Origin: CAYWBI01 sp964456445
GTDB taxonomy: Bacteria; Calditrichota; Calditrichia; Calditrichales; J004
DNA: 17,841 bases
Reading direction: 5' to 3'
NCBI GenBank assembly: GCA_964456445.1
Contig: CAYWBI010000071.1
Span: 1-17,841 of the forward strand
The position numbers and the translations under genes were made by a program. This document shows, piece after piece, positions 13,829 through 17,841 of the stretch; the first letter of the stretch is position 1, and every line of letters begins with the position of its first letter. Below the pieces are notes generated by a model, which was not told where the DNA came from, made no database searches, and saw only the letters and a list, made by a program, of their open reading frames with translations.

Positions 13829-13865
13829 CGGCAATTAAATGAATATTGCCGGAAATAACTATAAT
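13829..13865 (+). promoter_or_regulatory. Inverted repeat and candidate -10 box upstream of the FMN riboswitch
   Basis: CGGCAAT (13829-13835) and ATTGCCG (13845-13851) form a 7-bp inverted repeat with a 9-nt spacer. A perfect TATAAT follows at 13860-13865. Initiation about 7 bp later would put the transcript start near 13872, roughly 35 nt before the aptamer. No consensus -35 box is seen; the inverted repeat overlaps where it would be, so it might be an operator. Confidence 0.4.
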
Positions 13866-13905
13866 TTATCTTGCCTGTCCCTGAAATCATGTGTAACTTC
13901 GCAAC

Positions 13906-14028
13906 GTCTTCAGGGCATGGTGAAAATCCTGACCGGTGGTTAAAGCCCACGACCCTTTCAAGCATTGCTTGATTGGCTGAACCTTTGAAATCAAGGTGCC
14001 GACGGTGAAAGTCCGGATGGAAGAAGAC
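13906..14028 (+). promoter_or_regulatory. FMN riboswitch aptamer (RFN element)
   Basis: The sequence carries the conserved RFN landmarks: TCTTCAGGGCATGGTGAAA, CCTGACCGGTGGT, AAAGCCCACGA, AAGGTGCCGACGGTGAAAGT and CCGGATGGAAGAAGA. The closing P1 stem is GTCTTC (13906-13911) with GAAGAC (14023-14028). It precedes ribD in the same orientation, with a rho-independent terminator just before the start codon. FMN binding should reduce transcription of the whole riboflavin operon. Confidence 0.95.
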
Positions 14029-14049
14029 AATACCGATTTTTGAATCGCA

Positions 14050-14083
14050 ATGGGTTGACGGGTGCCTGTATCCGGCAACCCAT
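14050..14083 (+). promoter_or_regulatory. Hairpin in the riboswitch expression platform
   Basis: ATGGGTTG (14050-14057) pairs perfectly with CAACCCAT (14076-14083). The 18-nt loop contains a further CGG/CCG pair. It lies between the aptamer and the terminator and lacks a T run. It may be a folding spacer that positions aptamer and terminator. Confidence 0.5.
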
Positions 14084-14118
14084 TTATATTGTGACTCATT
14101 GTATCTGTTTTATCTTGC

Positions 14119-14145
14119 CCTGAACATTTGTTCAGGTTTTTTTTT
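14119..14145 (+). terminator. ribD leader: Riboswitch-controlled intrinsic terminator before ribD
   Basis: CCTGAAC (14119-14125), loop ATTT and GTTCAGG (14130-14136) are followed by nine T (14137-14145), a textbook terminator 8 nt before the ribD ATG. Its 5' arm with flanking bases, TGCCCTGAA (14116-14124), is the exact reverse complement of TTCAGGGCA (13909-13917) in the aptamer's P1/P2 region. An antiterminator pairing that excludes both aptamer and terminator is therefore available when FMN is low. Confidence 0.85.
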
Positions 14146-14153
14146 GGGTAAAT

Positions 14154-15254
14154 ATGATACAAAGCGAAGCAATACATTACATGAAACTTGCGCTGCAACT
14201 TGCCAATAAGGGGGCGGGAAAAACACTGCCAAACCCCCTTGTTGGGGCATTGGTTGTAAAAAACGGCAAAATAATTAGCCGTGGATATCACAATCATTTC
14301 GGTGGTGATCACGCCGAGGCCGCCGCCCTGAACGTAGCTGGCAATCGGGCAAAAGGCGCGACTTTATATGTGAGCCTGGAACCCTGTTCCCACCATGGTA
14401 AAACACCTCCCTGTGTTGACCGCATCATTTCCGCCGGGATCAATCAGGTGGTCATTGCAATGCAGGACCCAAACCCCTTGGTCAATGGTAATGGAATCCA
14501 AAAATTGCGGGATCATCAAATCACAGTGAATACCGGCGTTTGTGAAAGCGAAGCGCGTTTACTAAATCAACCCTTTATTAAATTCATAACAACCAACGCG
14601 CCATATATAACGCTCAAACTGGCACAAACACTTGATGGAAAAATTGCGGATCGATTTGGCAAATCCAAATGGATATCATCGGAATCTGCCCGCATGATGG
14701 TTCAGGATTTACGAAGAAGGGCCGGTGCGGTTGGGGTCGGCATCAATACCGTCATAGCAGACAATCCATATCTTACCGTCCGTGAGAAAAATACAGGCCC
14801 GCAACCCTGGCGCATCATTTTCGATTCTAAACTAAGAATGCCTCTTTCCTCTCATTTGATTGTTGATGCACATCGGAACAAAACAATCATAATCAGCGGA
14901 TTAAGCCAACAAAAAACCGCAAAATGGAACCTGCTCAAAAAACAAGGTATCCTGCTGATCGCCTGTAGCAATACACCCGATGGACTGGACTTAAAAGAGG
15001 CGCTTAAAAAATTAGCCGTTCTAAAAATTGCACATTTGCTGGTTGAGGGCGGGAGTAAAATTGGCAGTTCATTGCTTAAAGAAAATCTCGTTGATGAACT
15101 GGTAACATTTATAGCCCCAAAAGTTTTTGGTTCAGGGCTGGATGGAATGCATTTGAAGGGATTTTCTGCCGGACAACCTCTAACATTTAAACGCTCAAAA
15201 TTTGAGATGTGCGACCGGGATGTGGTACATCGGGGGATTTTTTATGAATACTAA
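14154..15254 (+). CDS. ribD: Bifunctional diaminohydroxyphosphoribosylaminopyrimidine deaminase / 5-amino-6-(5-phosphoribosylamino)uracil reductase
   Basis: The 366-residue cytosolic enzyme catalyses two successive steps of riboflavin synthesis. The N-terminal deaminase (about 1-145) has the zinc motif HAE (53-55) with PCSHHGKTPPC (77-87), and the substrate motif TLPNPLVG. The C-terminal NADPH-dependent reductase (about 150-366) has KLAQTLDGKIA, VGINTVIADNP and LLVEGGS. Length is normal for the fused RibD. The ATG at 14154 gives the standard N terminus. The ribosome site is weak because the terminator's T run lies just upstream. First gene of the operon, 9 bp before ribE. Confidence 0.97.
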   Translation: MIQSEAIHYMKLALQLANKGAGKTLPNPLVGALVVKNGKIISRGYHNHFGGDHAEAAALNVAGNRAKGATLYVSLEPCSHHGKTPPCVDRIISAGINQVVIAMQDPNPLVNGNGIQKLRDHQITVNTGVCESEARLLNQPFIKFITTNAPYITLKLAQTLDGKIADRFGKSKWISSESARMMVQDLRRRAGAVGVGINTVIADNPYLTVREKNTGPQPWRIIFDSKLRMPLSSHLIVDAHRNKTIIISGLSQQKTAKWNLLKKQGILLIACSNTPDGLDLKEALKKLAVLKIAHLLVEGGSKIGSSLLKENLVDELVTFIAPKVFGSGLDGMHLKGFSAGQPLTFKRSKFEMCDRDVVHRGIFYEY

Positions 15255-15263
15255 GGATACATT

Positions 15264-15902
15264 ATGTTTACAGGATTAGTGGAAGAAATTGGTACTATAA
15301 AACGCATCGATACCAATCGTGGCGCCCGAAGGCTTACTATTGCCGCGGTTAATATTATTGAAGATTTGAAGATCGACGACAGTGTGGCCGTGAATGGTGT
15401 TTGCCTGACCGTGACCGCACTTGATCATAGTTCCTATTTTATGGTTGAAGCCGTTCAGGAAACTCTTGAAAAATCTACCTTATCGCATCTAAAGCCAAAT
15501 TCAAGGGTAAATCTTGAGCGTGCATTAAAGGCCGATGGAAGGCTTGGAGGGCACTTTGTTCAGGGTCATGTGGATGGGGTTGGTAAAATTATGGGCTGGC
15601 AGGAACAACAGGGAGGACGAAAGATTCAGATCCGTATTCCATCCGACCTTTTGAAATATCTTATTCCTAAAGGTTCAATAAGCATAAATGGCTGTAGCTT
15701 AACTCTTGCTCAGTTAGACCGGGTAAGTGTCCAAATCGCTTTGATCCCCCATACCCTTGAAATGACAACCCTCGGGATGCTGAAAATTGGCGATGTGGTC
15801 AATATAGAAGTGGATATGCTCGGAAAATATATTTATAAATATCTGGAACCGTTCAGGGAACAAACATCATTCCCCGGACTCGACATTAAGCTTGAGGATT
15901 AA
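15264..15902 (+). CDS. ribE: Riboflavin synthase, alpha subunit type
   Basis: The 212-residue protein begins MFTGLVEEIGTI, the signature of riboflavin synthase. It contains two lumazine-binding repeats (about 1-97 and 98-200), with VNGVCLTV in the first and INGCSLTL in the second, and GHFVQGHVDGVG at the junction. It dismutates two molecules of 6,7-dimethyl-8-ribityllumazine, the product of RibH, to riboflavin. AAGGA precedes the ATG. The stop codon directly abuts the ribBA start, so the two are probably translationally coupled. The gene is named ribC in some organisms. Confidence 0.97.
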   Translation: MFTGLVEEIGTIKRIDTNRGARRLTIAAVNIIEDLKIDDSVAVNGVCLTVTALDHSSYFMVEAVQETLEKSTLSHLKPNSRVNLERALKADGRLGGHFVQGHVDGVGKIMGWQEQQGGRKIQIRIPSDLLKYLIPKGSISINGCSLTLAQLDRVSVQIALIPHTLEMTTLGMLKIGDVVNIEVDMLGKYIYKYLEPFREQTSFPGLDIKLED

Positions 15903-17159
15903 ATGGACCCGATACAATTAAATACAATTGAAGAAGCGCTGACCGATATAAAACAGGGTAAAATGGTCATCGTTGTGGATTCGGCGGACCGGGAAAATGA
16001 GGGTGATTTCTGCATGGCAGCCGAACACGTTACGGCGGAAGCCATCAATTTCATGTCGAAGTTCGGACGTGGCCTCATCTGTACATCTCTTACATCACAA
16101 AGATTAAAAAGCTTAAACCTGCCGCCAATGGTCTCTAAAAATACGGCATCGCTAAGCACCAATTTCAGCATCTCCGTGGATGCGGCCAGGGGAACGACAA
16201 CCGGCATTTCTGCATCCGATCGTGCGCTTACCATACAAACCCTGATAAACCCATTAACCCAACCGGCCGATCTTAACAGACCCGGTCATATTTTCCCCCT
16301 GGGTGCATCAGATGGCGGGGTTCTTACCCGCCCCGGCCACACCGAAGCCATCTCGGATTTGGCACGAATGGCCGGTTGCGATTATCAGGCCGGTATTCTA
16401 TGTGAAATTTTGAGTGATGACGGTTCCATGGCACGCTTGCCAGAGCTTTTGAATCTCGCACGGAAATTTGAAATGAAAATTGTCTCCGTCGCGGATTTAA
16501 TTCTTTATCGTAAAAAAAATGAGACTTTGATAGAGCTTGTTGATAAAGTTGATTTTCCATCTGAATTTGGTCATTTCAATCTACTGTTTTTTAAAAGCCC
16601 CTCTTTGGCCGAGGAAGCCATCGCAATCGTCAAAGGGGATTTATTTGAGGCAGACGCGCCGGTCCTGGTCCGTTTGCATTCTGAATGCCTAACCTCTGAT
16701 GTTTTAGGTTCGCTTAGATGTGACTGCGGGCAACAACTACATCTGGCCCTTGACGGGATAGAGAAGGAAGGCCGTGGTGTTGTCATTTATCTGCGTCAGG
16801 AAGGAAGGGGTATCGGCCTGGCAAACAAAATCCGTGCGTACCGCTTACAGGAAAAGGGGTTTGATACCGTAGAGGCAAATCACCAACTTGGTTTTGACGC
16901 CGACCTGCGTGATTATGCCATCGGGGCACAGATCCTGCGTTTTCTCGGTATCCGGAAAGTTCGGCTAATGACAAATAACCCCGATAAAATCAGAGGGCTC
17001 CGCGCCTATAACATTGATACGGTAGAACGAATCCCTATCGAAGTACAACCTAATAATCATAATTTTACCTATTTAAAAACAAAACAGGAAAAATTGGGAC
17101 ATCAGTTTTTAAATGGATATCAACAACTCGAATATACCAATGAAGAAGTGTTTAAATAG
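15903..17159 (+). CDS. ribBA: Bifunctional 3,4-dihydroxy-2-butanone-4-phosphate synthase / GTP cyclohydrolase II
   Basis: The 418-residue fusion supplies both precursors of the pathway. The RibB domain (about 1-203) has DRENEGDF (29-36), RPGHIFPL and TRPGHTEA (142-149) with His146, and CEILSDDGSMARLPEL. The RibA domain (about 206-405) has the zinc-binding Cys262, Cys273 and Cys275 in HSECLTSDV and LRCDCG, YLRQEGRGIGL (296-306) and LMTNNPDKI. All key motifs of both halves are present, so both activities are expected. The GAGG at the end of ribE serves as ribosome site and the genes have no spacer. ribH follows 21 bp later. Confidence 0.97.
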   Translation: MDPIQLNTIEEALTDIKQGKMVIVVDSADRENEGDFCMAAEHVTAEAINFMSKFGRGLICTSLTSQRLKSLNLPPMVSKNTASLSTNFSISVDAARGTTTGISASDRALTIQTLINPLTQPADLNRPGHIFPLGASDGGVLTRPGHTEAISDLARMAGCDYQAGILCEILSDDGSMARLPELLNLARKFEMKIVSVADLILYRKKNETLIELVDKVDFPSEFGHFNLLFFKSPSLAEEAIAIVKGDLFEADAPVLVRLHSECLTSDVLGSLRCDCGQQLHLALDGIEKEGRGVVIYLRQEGRGIGLANKIRAYRLQEKGFDTVEANHQLGFDADLRDYAIGAQILRFLGIRKVRLMTNNPDKIRGLRAYNIDTVERIPIEVQPNNHNFTYLKTKQEKLGHQFLNGYQQLEYTNEEVFK

Positions 17160-17180
17160 ATTTTATAGAAGGAGTATCCC

Positions 17181-17654
17181 GTGAATATTTTAGAAGGAAA
17201 TCTTGTAGGCGAAGGGAAAAACATCGCAATTGTGTTAGGGCGATTTAATAGTTTTTTAGGCGAGCAGTTACTTGAAGGCGCCCGCGACTGTTTAATAAGG
17301 CATAATATTGCCGATGAACAAATAACCCTGGCCCGCGTCCCGGGTTCGTTTGAAATTCCGGTTGCAGTGACAAAGCTTATTTCGACCAATAAGTATGATG
17401 CAATTATTGCCCTTGGAGTGTTAATACGCGGCGCGACGCCACATTTTGATTATATTGCATCGGAGGTAACAAAAGGTATCGGTCAGTTAAGCCTTGCCCA
17501 TAAATTGCCGGTTACCTACGGCCTTATAACTGCCGATTCCATCGAACAGGCGATCGAACGTTCCGGTACAAAAGCAGGGAACAAAGGATGGGATGCGGCT
17601 TTGGCAGCCATAGAGATGGTAAACCTTTTTGACGTAATCGATAAGGATAAATAA
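17181..17654 (+). CDS. ribH: 6,7-dimethyl-8-ribityllumazine synthase
   Basis: The 157-residue protein condenses the RibB product with the RibD-derived pyrimidine to form the lumazine used by RibE. Motifs include GRFNSF near the N terminus, PGSFEIP, ALGVLIRGATPHFDYI with the catalytic His, and GTKAGNKGWDAA at the C terminus. The start is GTG 17181, with a strong AGAAGGAG about 6 nt upstream. It is the last gene of the operon. No clear intrinsic terminator follows before the repeat sequence at 17701. Confidence 0.96.
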   Translation: MNILEGNLVGEGKNIAIVLGRFNSFLGEQLLEGARDCLIRHNIADEQITLARVPGSFEIPVAVTKLISTNKYDAIIALGVLIRGATPHFDYIASEVTKGIGQLSLAHKLPVTYGLITADSIEQAIERSGTKAGNKGWDAALAAIEMVNLFDVIDKDK

Positions 17655-17700
17655 ACACTTCGATATTGGTTTTGCATTACAAAATACAATCAAACATACA

Positions 17701-17716
17701 TTGCTCAATTGCCCCT
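17701..17716. repeat. Left-module copy of the 125-bp repeat
   Basis: TTGCTCAATTGCCCCT is identical over 16 bp to the left module of the tandem array at 1575-2011. It is followed by unrelated sequence (about 70 bp) before the right module appears at 17788. Confidence 0.7.
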
Positions 17717-17787
17717 ACCCTTAGGCAGGAGAAAAAAGGATTGCCTCTGTTCAAATTATGGTGTATCGACTTGTCATGAACAGGTTT

Positions 17788-17841
17788 TTGATTTACGAAC
17801 AAGGAACACCGATTTTTGATTTTGGAACGGCGCAATCATGG
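17788..17841. repeat. Right-module copy of the 125-bp repeat, cut by the window end
   Basis: TTGATTTACGAACAAGGAAC followed by ACCGATTTTTGATTTTGGAA and CGGCGCAATCA matches the right half of the tandem unit, with a few substitutions. It has the same orientation as the copies near 1600-2270, about 15.5 kb away. The window ends here, so any further copies are unseen. Confidence 0.8.

Noticed and set aside
17724..17748. AGGCA/TGCCT hairpin as terminator of the riboflavin operon
   Set aside because: Only 5 bp with a long loop and no T run follows.

Overview
The window looks like a scaffold piece from an anaerobic or facultatively respiring bacterium of the Bacteroidota/Calditrichota/KSB1-like (FCB) part of the tree. 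This placement is inferred from gene content only: an Lnb-type (DUF4105) protein, many multiheme c-type cytochromes, and palindrome-rich intergenic repeats. A run of exactly 100 N (1631-1730) shows it is a draft or metagenome assembly. No rRNA, tRNA, CRISPR array or transposase gene was seen.

Layout. (1) 1-1550: one plus-strand gene for a DUF4105/Lnb-like membrane protein, with a terminator-like hairpin in its leader. (2) 1575-2338: a non-coding repeat zone. It holds an interrupted tandem array of a 125-bp unit, four phased REP-like palindromes, and a solitary copy of the right half of the unit. (3) 2339-4255, minus: an 11-heme cytochrome c fused to a membrane cytochrome b. (4) 4499-11982, minus: a tight operon read in the order NifX-like protein, HybA-like 4x[4Fe-4S] Tat protein, HybB/NrfD-like quinone-site membrane subunit, 13-heme cytochrome c, heme-c histidine kinase, REC-GcvH-like protein, and membrane-anchored REC-GcvH-like protein. 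A rho-independent terminator follows. (5) 12010-13482, minus: a sigma-54 activator gene, with palindromic putative activator sites and a -24/-12-like promoter between it and the operon. (6) 13516-17654, plus: an FMN riboswitch with an intrinsic terminator, then ribD-ribE-ribBA-ribH. (7) 17701-17841: more copies of the repeat modules.

How the genes work together (inference). HybA, HybB and the 13-heme protein resemble a quinone-cytochrome c oxidoreductase that has no hydrogenase subunit. The 11-heme/cytochrome b fusion could be a second quinol-cytochrome route of CbcL type. The operon also encodes its own sensory module. A kinase with two periplasmic heme-c sites would signal to two receiver proteins whose output is a GcvH-like domain lacking the lipoyl-lysine, not a DNA-binding domain. 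The operon itself appears to be switched by the sigma-54 activator. The sensory module sitting inside the respiratory operon, with GcvH-like outputs and a zinc-ribbon insertion in the kinase ATPase domain, is the best candidate here for an under-described system. The riboflavin operon is conventional, but its riboswitch carries a clear antiterminator complement.
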